Assembly: GCA_027919835.1 (NCBI GenBank)
Contig: JANVFP010000018.1
Location: forward strand, 248,001 to 312,000
Source: Lentinula raphanica
Taxonomy: Eukaryota > Basidiomycota > Agaricomycetes > Agaricales > Omphalotaceae
DNA length: 64,000 bases
Direction: 5' to 3'
This document shows positions 1 through 11,900 of the stretch, in pieces (positions within the stretch are counted from its first letter, which is position 1; each line of letters begins with the position of its first letter). Both the position numbers and the translations under genes were made by a program. The notes beneath the pieces were generated by a model. It was given only the letters and a program-made list of their open reading frames with translations, was not told where the DNA came from and did no database searches.

Positions 1-1922
1 CAGAATGGATGTAGTGAAGGGCTATATAATTCATAAATTGAATCAGAATTGATTATGATCCTTGACTGTACTCAGGTTGGAAGAATATATCACACATACC
101 AATCAGGATTCCCGACATAGCATGAAGAACGTTACCCAGGTTTCGTTCATCATATAAAGTAGTAGCATATTCTTGAAAAACAATTCGATAGTGATATTTT
201 TGGGCAAAAGATACTTCCCCCAGTGTGCGAGTCTGACGTTGTGGGCGTCGAACTAACTCATTGCCATCATCATCCTGGAGTGTGTGAGGGCTGGAACTAG
301 CGCGATCTTGGTCACCAGGACCACTAGGGCCAACACTTTGCTTGCTTGCAGAATTTGATTTCACCTCAGGTAGGAGGGGAACGAACTGAGCCTTTGTTAT
401 TTTGTAACCACGAAGCATCACAGAAACAGTATCATCATCTGCTGTGCTTTGAAGTTGTGCCTTGACTCGACAGTGTTCAAGAGGTGTCAACAAACGATCC
501 GTAACGGTTTTCTTGATTTTTTCCCGGTCTTTGGGATTTGCAGTACGTTGGACATCCTCAATGATTTTCTCGTAGATCTTATGTTCTTCTAAACGATCAA
601 CATCAAGCCAGATATCCTTGAGGACACGAGTTCTGCCCTTTGCGTCCTTGACTTTCCAGACTCTTGCTCCTCGACCGATAGGATTGTCTGCTGAAAAATC
701 AGAGAGTGTAGATATAGTTTGGTAGACATGCTTGTCCACAGCAATGTTGTATTGTCTTCTGTCTTCGGAATTGCAGTGGGAGAACGTAATAGTAGGGTCC
801 CAGCCCATGTCTTCTGCTGTTGCAAAGGCAAATGATAAGAAGACATGCACAAGATAAGATTGATTCTACAAGACCTGGATGAGTGAATTGAATAAGAGAC
901 TAGGAGCTCCCACCTGAATGAAATTGAATGAGTTTGTTCTCAATAAAGTGCCACGATTCAGGATCCATAGACGAAGTGACGTATTCTCAATGGTGAAGCC
1001 AAGTGTAAAACGCCTACACGGATCCAATGTCAACAGTTTAGCCATATTCCACATCAATTTGACAATATCCTGCAATGCAGAGTGCTGTGGTCAAACGCAA
1101 GCCAGACCGATGATCAACAAACCGAAAGCTCACATTTTCCACATCACCAGTGAATGCACTCTTCTTGAACTCCTGGGGAGCAGTCAAACTGTATACAGGC
1201 GGAGGCGGCTCCTTTACATTCCTTGTAGTAGCACCTGTTGTTGTTGAAATTTCTTGAGGGGAACCTTTTTGCGATCTTGAAGGTTGTGAAGTATCACTTG
1301 TTGGACTTGATACAATGTCTTTCCATTCGTCTAATTCCATGGCTGCTTTGCATTTCATTGACATCTCTGATAATAGCTTATCCGAAATTTTGAGAAATCC
1401 ATCGGGACGCGAGTCCCCGCCACCACGTTCCGAAAATGGTGTAGCATTCCCGTCCACTACAAGCTCGAAGTTAGGCTCCAGACCAGGTTCAATCTGTTGA
1501 GCCGCTTTCACAATAGCTGAGAAGATTCCGGCGAGTGGCGCAAACACTTTGGTCTCATGTTGGGACTGCTGGGCAGGATCATCTGAGAAGTCCGTCCAGC
1601 GTTTGTTGGCACCGTCATAAGTACCATTGTTTTTCAGAGTTTCACATATTAGTCCGAGTTTATTCTTCAAATTGCCCGGTAGCTGAGGTAAGACATGCTT
1701 GAAGTAATCGTTGATAGACATCTCTGCAATGGTTTTGGGGAGTCCAGAAACTAGCTCATCCCGCCGATTCTGTAGCTTGGGATCGGCGCGAAATATCGAC
1801 GATGTCGCTGTCTTTGGACGTGCTGGTGTATCTGGAGCGGCCACATTGGTATTATCCCGGGGTGGGGTGGTCTCTCGAGTTGATTCTGCACTTGTAAGGA
1901 TTATGTCGTTAACTGGTTGCAT
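1..1922 (-). CDS. FunK1 fungal-type protein kinase, copy 1 (3' end outside the window)
   Basis: This is a kinase-like protein of the FunK1 family, an expansion specific to mushroom-forming fungi. Exons read on the minus strand are 1922-1134, 1069-914, 865-100 and 21 to beyond the left edge, and all junctions keep frame. The N-terminal half has the family's acidic helical region (INDYFKHVLPQLP). The kinase part shows RVWKVKDAKG, VLKDIWLD (the VAIK-like lysine), HKIYEKI, LTPLEHCRVK, VMLRGY and the pre-catalytic helix ALHYIHS. The HRD and DFG-equivalent motifs would lie left of base 1. The frame stays open upstream to an ATG at 2132; I prefer the ATG at 1922 because the protein becomes low-complexity before it. 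The next gene is a paralogue in the same direction. The substrate is unknown. Confidence 0.85.
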
Positions 1923-2132
1923 GTTGGTCCTAAGGCCTGAGGCCTGAGTGTCGAATCTTGGCCTGCTTTTATCCTTGTATGATTGCACCGTGGCAAATTT
2001 GTTACAGCTGACATTGTGAGTAAGGCTGACTCGAAAATGTCCACAATTACTGCTTTTCAAATACAACACCTGTGCAGTGTGATAATCGTTCTCTCTTTGA
2101 AAGCAACTGCGGCGACTCGCAAGATACATCAT

Positions 2133-2706
2133 GTATATGAAGGCTGGACAGCCTGTTCTTCTCTTTGGTTCTGTTCCTGTGGCAACTTTTGTTAGCGATC
2201 GATCTCATGTGGAGAGAATTCACTACTTACTACAGACTATATATATTGTGTTCACATATTACTATTAGTAACAGCGGCTCAGCGCTCATGGATGATGGTA
2301 GTCCTTTGAATCTTGATCCAGGACAGTCCAGGACCCAGCCTGTTGATTCTTGAAACCATTGCCGCCAGGATACCCTCCTCATACAATATCACAAACCGCC
2401 AGGGATTCTTTCACATATGTAACTGTAAAAATCAGGGAAACACTGCCAACATATCGAAAAGTTATTTCCACCGAATCCTAGCAGTACGTACCATGTTGAA
2501 TATATATGTACACAAGGCATACATACGCTGAGTGGGTACGACCAAAATTGAATTTTTGCGCTGAGAATCTCCCTCTATACAGTAGGCTTCAGGGACCAGA
2601 ATGACTCCAGCTCAAGCCACACATACGTGATGATGCGGGCTACCTGATTCTTACAGAGCCTAAACTTATTCTAGAAGCCGCTTCCATTGCCTCTTTGCTG
2701 AAAGCC
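2133..2706. other. intergenic spacer between the two FunK1 genes
   Basis: This stretch holds the 3' end of FunK1 copy 2 and the promoter of copy 1. A frame continuing to about 2640 on the minus strand could be an extra last exon of copy 2 if one more intron is removed. I see no other gene or repeat. Confidence 0.4.
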
Positions 2707-5088
2707 CTACATAGTACATCTGAGCTGGAAACGGGGTTCAGCTTGGGGAATAATAGTTGGATAATCCTTCTCGGCGATGCTGTATGCCCTATACAGTATT
2801 CCAGAGAAGCAAGACACAACATCAGCAACAGGGGAGAAAGAAGATGGCAAGCAATCCCCAAAGTCTGGTGTTCTGAAAAATTGTAGACGATGCATGCTCA
2901 GATATTGATCAGAAAAAATCCTGTTCATGAGCTCTTGACGAAGCACGGGATTCTGTGTTGGAACGGCTGCATCGTCATTGAACAGAAGCACCCATACGAG
3001 CACCCACCAAACAGCCTCTACATCATGGAGTGCGTTATGAGCAAATGGGGGTGCTGGAACCAAGATCACTTCAAGATCAGGTAAAGAAACCTCGTCCGTG
3101 TCCAACTCGTCATATCCGGGAATGTCGGGGGGCATAGTAAAACAATACGAGCTTGTGAGCACTTCTAAAGACGTGAAAGCAGGGGTTCCCTGTTAAGAAG
3201 AACTCCAGTGAGTGCATATTGCGTACAGAGCAGGACAACGGTTTCACCATGTGGGCACTCCCTTGCGAGTGGTCATCAACACGCTTGGCATATTCCAAGT
3301 CACCAAGGAGTCCTACATTCCGGCCCTTGTAGTAATAAAGATTGCCGCCACTAATATCACGATGGACCCATCCAGCAGCGTGGATGTGGTAAATAGCTAC
3401 AAATAGCTATAATCTTCGACTCGACGAAATATGAATCACACATACCTATCAAGATTCCCACTATAGCATGAAGAATGTTCGCCAGGTTTCGTTCGTCGTA
3501 GAGAGTGGTGGCATATTCTAGAAAGACAATTCGATAATGATATCTTTGAGGATTGGGTTTGGGACCATCGCTGCGAACTGTGAGGGAAAGTGGTGCTTCA
3601 GACTCGATACATCATACAACACAGACGTAGAACAGAATCTGGACTGACATTCGGTTCGTTCGCGGTATGAGAATTCAGAGGTATCAGAAGAATTAGCCAC
3701 AGATTGAATATTTGCCACATCATAACCCCGTAGCATTACGACGATCGTATCGTCTACTTTGTCGCAGACCTTGACTCGACAGTGCTCGAGAGGCGTGAGC
3801 ATACGATCTACAACACATTTCTTCGCTTTCATCCCGGTGTCGGGTGGTGCAAAACGTTCTACATCGGCGACAATTCGCTCATAGATAACATGTTCTTCTT
3901 GACGATCAATTTCCAGCCAGAGATCCTTGAGGACATGAACCTCGCCCTGAACATCGCGAACTTTCCACACTCGGGTAGCACGTCCGAGTGGGTCCTCTGC
4001 AGAACGATCACATAATTGCTCGATGGTCCGGTAGATATGTTGATCGACAAGGAAGTGGTATTGTCTTCCGTTGATATCTGCATGCGAAAACGTGACAGTA
4101 GGGTCCCATCCCATGTCTTCCGCCGATGAAAATGCGAACGAGAGGAAGATTCGGACGAGCTGAAGATGCTGAGTGGACACGGTTATACATGGAGAGTTGA
4201 TGCATAGAAGTTTTGACTGTTCGTACCTCATCCAAATCAAACGATCTCGTTTTCAGCAGCATCCCACGGCTCAAGAATGAGAGACAGAGTGAATGGTCTT
4301 CGATTGTGATACCGTGCGTGAAGCGTCTGGAAGGGTCTAAGGACAGCATCCTTGACATATTCCACATTGATTTCGTCTGCATCGAAAGCTGAGAAGTTTA
4401 GGATTGAAGTAAGACTGCGCGAACTCACATCATATTTGCCATATGCATCGTCTATTGAACAGTCCGTCCGGATAACCAGAGGAGCAGTGATTTCATACAC
4501 TGTAGATCCAGTCGATGATTTTCGCTGACTTTCGGGTGGCTTTGACGCGTCACCCCATTGATCTTTCTTCATCAATTCCTCGCATCCACGGGCCATGTCG
4601 TCGAGCAACTGTTGCGAGATAGCGAAGAAACCGGTTGAACTATGACTCGTTTCGAAACCTGTGAAAATGGACGATACAATAGCATCGTGGTCGCCCAGTA
4701 CGAGCCTGAAGTTTGGCTCTATGCCGGGGCAAATGTGTTTCACAGCCTCAACAACGCCATCGAATATCTTCAATAAGATGGTCGACTGAAAAGTCTTGGT
4801 GGCGTTATCGAATATTCCGCTCTGATCCAAGATGCTGTAGACTTCTCGAGCTGTGGTCTCTAATTCTATCGGCAATCGAGGCAAGATGTACTCGAAATAA
4901 TCCTCCACTGATATCTCGCCTCGAATCTTGGGATATGTACCCAACTCGAAGTCCATGTAGAGTTGAGGAGGCAATCGCAACGACAGCAGGCGGTGGAAAG
5001 GACTAAGATGGTTGTACAGTTGCAAGGGACGTAAATCGAGTTGAGCCGGAACATGAGGCTTCGGCCATCGTCTGTTTCCACACCCCAT
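2707..5088 (-). CDS. FunK1 fungal-type protein kinase, copy 2 (complete)
   Basis: This is a complete FunK1 kinase-like gene with about six introns. The N-terminus has VEDYFEYILPRLP. The kinase part has RVWKVRDVQG, HVLKDLWLEIDR, LTPLEHCRVK and VVMLRGYD. The catalytic loop reads WVHRDISGGN (HRD at about 3355-3363). The metal-binding position reads GDLEYAK (about 3283-3303) where ordinary kinases have DFG. Downstream come GTPAFTSLEVL and HDVEAVWWVLVW, both FunK1 hallmarks. Introns lie at about 4383-4432 (phase 0), 4158-4227, near 3594-3640, 3397-3445 and near 3190-3225. The ATG at 5088 opens a short basic leader; an ATG at 4956 before DFELGTY is an alternative. The protein ends at 2707 or, with another intron, near 2640. 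The substrate is unknown. Confidence 0.85.
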
Positions 5089-5700
5089 TGTGAGTTCATA
5101 TTCGAGTCTTCATATGCCACTATGACCGTGGCGTCAAGAGCCCGCATGGAAGAAAGACGTTAAACGGGCGTAACTTACCTCACCAGTCCCCAGAACTTCG
5201 ATAACACTTCGTATGGATCAGTCGTACTTGACGCGTGACGCGGCCAGCTCAAGTTGAAGATATCGATAACAAGCTAGGTGAAAACCATGCGGTGCCAATT
5301 TCGATTGAAAGAAGCTTGATTACAGTGCTGAAGTAGCTCATTTCGAGCGACGAAGTGCGTGCAGATTGAATGCGGTGGTGGTGGTGGTGGTGTTCAAATA
5401 AGCTTCAAGCTCAAAATTGCCTCGGAACGGATGGTCCTCATGAACCCGGTCCGACATTTCATTCATCCAGAACTTCAAGCTTCAACTCTCTCACCAGAAC
5501 CACGAAGATTTTAGAGTAATTGATGTCGATGAACCTTCAAAGGCAAACTTTCGGACGCGTTCCTATACCTCCAGGCCTTCAACGGTTAACCAATTTTGGG
5601 ATGGCGGTGATTGTCACCTGATAACACGCCGCCTATAATAGCTACAGCCTTCATGATCTTTGGCTAAGGTGCCTACACTCAAGATTCGCTTCAGCAAAGG
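5089..5700. other. divergent promoter region with a GGT microsatellite
   Basis: This is the upstream region shared by FunK1 copy 2 (leftward) and the F-box-like gene (rightward). A short GGT trinucleotide repeat lies at about 5374-5390. No coding frame is convincing. Confidence 0.5.
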
Positions 5701-6780
5701 ATGGTTGGAACCCTATTCATCGATGACCTGATTCCAGAAATCCTGGCTTTCAGTTCCTGGTGGCCTCGGGACCTCTTTCGGTTGGCTCTAATATCCCCTT
5801 CGTGGCTTTTGTACGCGCGCAAGCAGCTCTATTCGAAGCCCAGCCTACGCTCGTTCCCTTCCTGTATTCGATTCGCGCGTACTATTCAGAGCAGCCCTCA
5901 TCTTTGCTCTTTGATTGAAGGAATCGAACTATGCCCCACATTTGAAGATAACGGTCCCAGATATTTCGGAGCAGAAGAGATGCGCGCCATACGAATGATC
6001 CTTGCCCTCACCGGTCTCAAGTCGGTCACATTGGGCGGGGAGGTAGCTGTATGCGCAGAGCGATTTCTCAACTGCTTAACTCATCCTCATATCCTCGAAG
6101 AGCTGACTATCGACGGAAGTCTCATCGCACACTCGTTAAGCGCCAGACCGTCTTTCGAATGGGACGAGGTTATGGCGAACAAGTTCGCAGGAGTGCAGAA
6201 ACTGCGATTGCTGCATCTCGAGCTAGACATCATGTACACCTCCTCTCCGTATCAGTTGCAGCTTGCGGATCTCATTCTCGAGAGTGTGGATATCATATCA
6301 GGGGATATCTCCTGGCTTCTACAAAACACTAGTGCTCTGAGATGTCTTCGAGTGTCGGGCGAATCCTCTTTTGATCTAGGCGAACAAGTTTCCGTGGTTC
6401 TACAGAGCTATCATCTGGAAAGCCTCCATTACGCAGTAGGTACCAGTCCATCGTGGGACTCGATGCTCTTCGCGAGGAGCCTCGCTGGTGCTACTTCACT
6501 GCGTTCACTGTATCTAGACGGTGTTCGGGTTGACTCAGAGACACTCCACGCCATACATGCTCAATGTCCCGCAATGGAGCAACTATATGTTTCTGGCAGG
6601 TATGTGCCTTTGACGAGAGAAGAATGGGTTGGGTGTATCGCGTCAGGCTTGTTCCCGGCATTGCGCAAGCTTGGCCTTCCAGAAGGGACCTTCTGTCCTC
6701 CTTTCATCAAGTGGACAGCTTCTTTAGAGCCGGCATTGTTGAACGCGTGTGCTCGTCGAGGTGTGCTTCTGCTCCATTGA
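5701..6780 (+). CDS. F-box-like / leucine-rich-repeat protein
   Basis: A single-exon frame of 359 residues. The first 50 residues (LIPEILAFSSWW, LFRLALISPSWLLYARKQLY) match the short F-box-like motif at the start of many Agaricomycete proteins. The remainder alternates hydrophobic strands such as LEELTIDG, LRCLRVSG, LRSLYLDG and MEQLYVSG, with the spacing of degenerate leucine-rich repeats. In known families such proteins present substrates to SCF ubiquitin ligases, with the F-box binding Skp1. The target cannot be inferred. Lack of introns contrasts with its neighbours but is common in this expanded family. It converges with the eL28 gene. Confidence 0.65.
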   Translation: MVGTLFIDDLIPEILAFSSWWPRDLFRLALISPSWLLYARKQLYSKPSLRSFPSCIRFARTIQSSPHLCSLIEGIELCPTFEDNGPRYFGAEEMRAIRMILALTGLKSVTLGGEVAVCAERFLNCLTHPHILEELTIDGSLIAHSLSARPSFEWDEVMANKFAGVQKLRLLHLELDIMYTSSPYQLQLADLILESVDIISGDISWLLQNTSALRCLRVSGESSFDLGEQVSVVLQSYHLESLHYAVGTSPSWDSMLFARSLAGATSLRSLYLDGVRVDSETLHAIHAQCPAMEQLYVSGRYVPLTREEWVGCIASGLFPALRKLGLPEGTFCPPFIKWTASLEPALLNACARRGVLLLH

Positions 6781-7112
6781 TGTTTGCCATTCTCTCCTGC
6801 TTCGTATGAATTTTTTCGCTTTTTGGGTTTCACGTCCGGTTTGTGAACCATGGTCAAGATTCTTCATGTACTTTAGTATGACCTGTATAGTTCGTCTTGC
6901 ATTTTACCAGCATTGCATTATGTATGTACTTCCTGTATGTCTTGATTGTGTACCATAATATCTATACCCACAAGGTATGGTTTCATCTAGCATGCTGTGA
7001 AGTGATATATTTCATGTTGCATAAGAGCCATACATAATGCATAGACTGTGAGTACATTGGCAATTCAAACAACATGGCGACGGTGGAGACAGCGGTAAAG
7101 GATGTGAAAGAA
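6781..7112. other. 3' region between convergent genes
   Basis: These are AT-rich 3' flanks of the F-box-like gene and of eL28. I see no further gene. Confidence 0.5.
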
Positions 7113-8177
7113 TCATGCTTTGAATCCCTTGGCAGCCTTCTTCCCCCTTAGCTTCCTGGGAGGGGCCTCCTTTGGCTCTTTTTGTGCAGATACAAGAGCT
7201 GCAGTTCGTGCGAGAGCGGCCTGGAATTCAATATTGTAGTCAGTATAGGTGGAAAGACAGAGAATACTGCAGGTATCAACATAACAGGAAAGAGATGAAA
7301 TGTGCGTGCAACATAAGTAAAAAAATTGTTATCGCCAAAGAGTCGGCTTTACCGCATCGAGCACTTAACGGGCTCCGATAGCGACATGGCGAGGTGGTCC
7401 ACCAGAGTTTGATCGGCTCCAGATGAACTTGGGTCAATCTTGCAAACATGTCCACGCCCAACTTTCATTACCACCTTGCGGCAGCTTGTCCAGCGGGTTC
7501 TAACGAGAGTGCGTTTCGGGTTCAAGGATAATGCTTTCGAATTGAAAAAGTATTGAAGATGAAGAGAAAAACGATGAGAAGAAATGTAGCGAAGTGAGGT
7601 GATAATTCGAAGAGGCAGATGCAAGCGACGTGTGTGTGTGTGTGACAGAGTATGAGCATACCTTTCGCAGGTCGGGTCTGTATCCACGTTTGGAAAAGGT
7701 AGAGGTGATACCGAATGCACGACGAACGCCCGATCGAGGACGAATGGAAGAAGTGGAACGAGCGGGGGCAACTGCATAAGGGGAAGCCTTGGGTTTGCGA
7801 GTCGTGATAGTGACTCTGCCGTTCACGTCTGAGATGTCGATGGTCTAGAATGACAAGAGCGAAGGATCAGTATGAATATCTCTGAGGACATTTGAGTGAA
7901 TTGCAGACCTTGGCATTAGCAAGACCAGAGTATTTGGCTGAGTGAAGGTTGAGAAGATTTCCCTGTTTACAAAGACTGGATAGTTAGTTCAGAGGACGAT
8001 ACGGCCAGAATGAGGCGCGTGAACAGACTAACAGGCTCCTTGGAGAAGATGGGGCCGTGAGATAGGCCTTTTACCATGTAGGAGTTGGATTTCTGTTCGG
8101 GGTAGGTTCAGCGAGAGTGAACAGTGTATAGAAGTGGGCATTACACGGAGCAGAAGCCACTCGAGATCGCTGGACAT
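7113..8177 (-). CDS. RPL28: 60S ribosomal protein eL28
   Basis: A large-subunit ribosomal protein. Five exons on the minus strand, 8177-8145, 8092-8033, 7962-7909, 7844-7662 and 7220-7113, splice without frame conflict to 145 residues, close to the usual eL28 length of about 137. The family landmarks are present in order: MSSDLEWLLLR at the start, SNSYMVKG, FSKEP, KYSGLANAKTIDIS, FSKRGYRPDLRK, AALARTAALV, and a basic lysine-rich tail. Introns 1-3 are short (52-70 nt) but intron 4 spans 7221-7661 (441 nt), exceptional for this genome. The first exon is only 11 codons, typical of ribosomal protein genes where early introns help expression. Confidence 0.92.
7221..7661 (-). other. 441-nt intron of eL28, possible host of a structured RNA
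   Basis: The intron has normal borders (gtatgctc at 7661, ttccag at 7221) but is seven to eight times longer than its neighbours. Its centre (about 7340-7500) is richer in G+C than its edges and contains paired segments. On the minus strand, nucleotides from 7420 to 7412 and 7379 to 7371 form a GG..CCGAT / ATCGG..CC stem around a GGTG/CACC hairpin at 7391-7401, leaving an open internal loop. I found no clear C/D boxes and only a weak ACA near the end (about 7330), so the RNA type is unassigned. A TG dinucleotide run lies at 7631-7644. Confidence 0.35.
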
Positions 8178-8191
8178 TTTTCTATGGGCTG

Positions 8192-8225
8192 AGGCTGAGG
8201 TTGGGCTTAGGCTGAGGTTGGGCTT
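8192..8225. repeat. two perfect 17-bp direct repeats in the eL28 leader/promoter
   Basis: The 17-bp unit aggctgaggttgggctt occurs twice back to back, and a partial unit precedes it. It ends 14 nt before the eL28 ATG at 8177, so it lies in the leader or core promoter. Confidence 0.7.
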
Positions 8226-8984
8226 GTAGTGGATGGACGGAAGAGAAAAAGGTGGATTACATAAACTGTACAGTAACCCTGATAAACCCAAATTCTCCCT
8301 CGTCCCGCTAGGCTCGTCGCGCCCATTCGCCGTTAGCATTCAACGCGTCGCGGACGGTACTGACGAATGACCGATGCTTGAATCCATGAACTCCTCAGCC
8401 TCCCGGGTCCCCCTTCTCAACCAGACAGTATGGATTTTTCGAGGGTCATTTATGATCACCAACTTCATGGCGAATATCCTGCAACTCAAGAGGGCTTATG
8501 GAATCTACATAGAAGGTGACCGAGGGGGTCAAGACACCTCTTAGTATTACGAAGGACAAAGGGAGTGGAAAACCTGGAACATGGTGCTCAGTGTATGTAG
8601 TGCATGAATTCATCTTGATATCTTCTACCGGTCTCCTCCTGCAATACCTTGAACATTTAGAGCGCGGGTGTGTGATATAGCTATTCATATAAAAGCATCT
8701 CATTGGTGGAGACATAGGGAGACATTCGCCCGTGAGTCTCTTCGTCTCGGAAAATTCTTGTTCTCGACAAAATTTTTCTCTGAAAAGAACTTTGAAAATG
8801 TCAAAAGAGATGAATTGAAGTTGGCGCCGAAATGAGGATTACCTAAAATGGGTTTTGAATAACCGGCTTTCTTGTCATCGACGGCCATCGTCTCGGTGGA
8901 CCTGCACCACAAAATAATTCCACTCCTTCTCCAGTCTCTATCGTATAGAGACTGCCCAAGCAAACTTCCTTTCTTTGTACCAAC
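8226..8984. other. divergent intergenic region eL28 / hydrolase
   Basis: About 760 bp carry the upstream region of eL28 (leftward) and of the alpha/beta-hydrolase (rightward). Short frames here lack codon bias and motifs. No RNA gene was recognised. Confidence 0.5.
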
Positions 8985-11900
8985 ATGCACACTGTCGTTT
9001 CCCTTCCTCAGTCTTCTCGAGTTCCCCGCAAGAGCTCATCGTATGCAACTCTTCGTCGTGACAAGCAGCAGGCAAATCCTGATCCTCCTTCGTCCTATTA
9101 CAGCTCACGCCCTTCGTACTTCGAGTCCTATCCAGACAGTCAATATAATCCCAGCTCCAAGATCAGCCGCCCAAATACTTCTCCCAAACCTACCACAACT
9201 TCTTTCGATTTTCCAAGCATAGGAGAATTCGATGGCCCGTCTACTCTTCCTAATCCTTTGCCTCGGGAAAGATCTAGGACTGGACCTTCTTCAAAGGCGA
9301 AAACACACTGGATTGACCGACCTACGAACCCGCGTATATCCGTGACTTCGACATTGACAGAAGGGACACCTCCCGATACTCCCATTGACAATGCTTCCCT
9401 CAACAACTTCGATGTACTAGTGGCCGCACCCATATCTGGCGTTGAAATGATGGATGCACTCGTGGACGGTATGAACGGTGGCGAGGAAATTAGTCTGTCT
9501 AGTCGCAGTCGGTTTGGCATACCCAATCATCATCCTTTATACCAGCCACCGCTACCAACTCCTCCTCCAGGTGTCGTTCTTGGTGGTGGAAAAGCCAGGC
9601 GGCACAAGAAGCCACCAAAGCTCCCACACCGTTCAAGTTTCTCTGACCAGGACGATGATCAGGATAATGGTTTTCCTACTGCAACACCAAAGCGCAGCCA
9701 ACTTCCGCCGCCTAGCCGTTCCGCTTCCAATAGCACCATCACTCCTATACCTACATCCTCTTCTACCTTTGGACCTCGGTCACCTTCATCTCCGACAACT
9801 CCCACTGACCCTGATTCATCCTCACCCTATACTTCTCGCCCTCGAACTGCTCCTTCCAGCCCATCGTCAAAAGACAAACGAAAGAGTCTTGCTCCATCCA
9901 TATCTGATATTATCCGCGCATATGCTCCTCAAGAAGCTCAATCCCGCGCTCGAGGTGCAGCTCTGGATCGTTCTTCTTCCTATTCCCATTCCCGCAGTGT
10001 CGGCCATTCCATCGTCCATGAAGAATCCGAGCCGGAACCTGAACCTTTAACAGCCGAAGAAGAAGCCGAACTCTTATCCCGGTCTTCCATTGATAGCATC
10101 GCAGACGAAGTGCAACGAACCCTTCGGCATCAAGCTAGTATGAAATATGTAGCTCATCCTCATCCGCCTCATCGGCATTCTTTTATCTCTGACTCTGCCA
10201 GCATCATCTCCCCTCGGTCGGACGGTTGTGGCGCTTCGTCCATATACTCATCGTCTATCGCTTCTTCTCAACCTCCGCTCTCACCATTCGATACTGGCCT
10301 CATGTCTAATTTGACGAAGCCCGCGACAGCTTCGCAAGAAGTTGCCCAATATCTACGTTCTGCACGGCTCACGACGCTCTTGAAGTTGACTCGATCACCT
10401 CATGCCTCGCATGACAATCCGCTCACTGTCAGTCTCTCGGATCTGGGCTCGCGAAATGGGTTCCCGGTGTTGGTGTTTTTGGGTCTGGGCTGTGTGCGGC
10501 ATATCATGGGGCTGTACGATGAGATGGCGCAGTGTCTTGGTTTGAGGCTCATCACTATTGACAGGTTCGTCTCCAAGAAATATTCTATGTAGAAACGTCT
10601 ATTGACACTATGAATTCGTAGATGGGGTCTTGGCCGAACGGAACCACGAGCGAAGTCTGCTAAAGGAATTATTCAATGGGCATCTGTTGTGGAGGAAGTA
10701 TTGGATCGGTTACATATCGACCAATGTAGTGTCATGGCTCATTCCGCCGGAGCACCCTATGCCCTCTCATTTGCCAACAAGCTCCCGTATCGTATACGTG
10801 GTGACATATGCCTCTTGGCCCCGTGGGTCGGTGCGAATGGTCAGCTATCGTAATCATCTCTATGAATACTCCTGATATACTGACCTCAATTTATTCCTCC
10901 CTGCAGCTGGATACAAGTGGCTGAAATATGTTCCCAATGGCATACTGAAAACCGCACAGGCTGCCGAATGGAAATTGCAAACATGGATGATTGGGAAACC
11001 TCCGACGTTGGCATGGGAAGGGATTGGTTATACTCCCCAGCAAGTGAAAAAGACATCGACGACTTCATCTCCCGGATCTTCGACCGTTTATCCTGAGTCT
11101 TATCCACGGCCTAGTTTGGCTTCGAGCTCATTTAGTGCGTATGACGACCTGCGAGACTTTGACGGTCGGTTTGAGAGCAAGAGCACCTTGGGAACGGCTC
11201 ATCCTAACTCTGATCAGTGTAATACTAATAATATGCAAGTCACCCGGAAATCATCCCGGGGGATTCTTGGACGGTTGAAATCAACCACGCCTCAATCGTC
11301 GCCGAATGATCAGACATCGCCATCGACCGGAAAACGGCTGAAGGCGCTGCGTTCGATGGGATCGCTCAAATCCAAATCATCCCCATCTTCGTTAAAGAAA
11401 CAACAATCACAGCCCAGCCCCCAGTTGCCACCATCGCTCAAGGTTGATGTTGGTTTGGGACTGGATGATACAACCTGGACCAAATCATTCGCTTCCGATC
11501 CCTTCGCCGCTCACGCTGATTTTCTCGAACGTCGACCCCAGAAAAATATCCTAGATACGAAGGCAGACGGTCCCTATCGTTCTCGTCTTCATCCAGACCC
11601 ATTAATTCTCATTCCCTCCCGCCTTCTCCCAATCCCACGACATCTCATAATCTCCCTTCCTCATCTTCCGCATCAGATATACCCTCATCACCCAACAACG
11701 CTTACCAAGCCGCCCTAGGCAACGCTTTAATCGCTGCATCACATTCAGAATCGGCGAAAGGAACGCATAATGATCTTCTACAGATATTGAATCATGACAA
11801 CCACCCATGGGGATTTTCGTATGATGCTTATCCGCATAAGGTGCAGGTGTGGTATGGAGACCGAGATGAGAAGATTGCTGAAAATGCGGTGAGGTGGATG

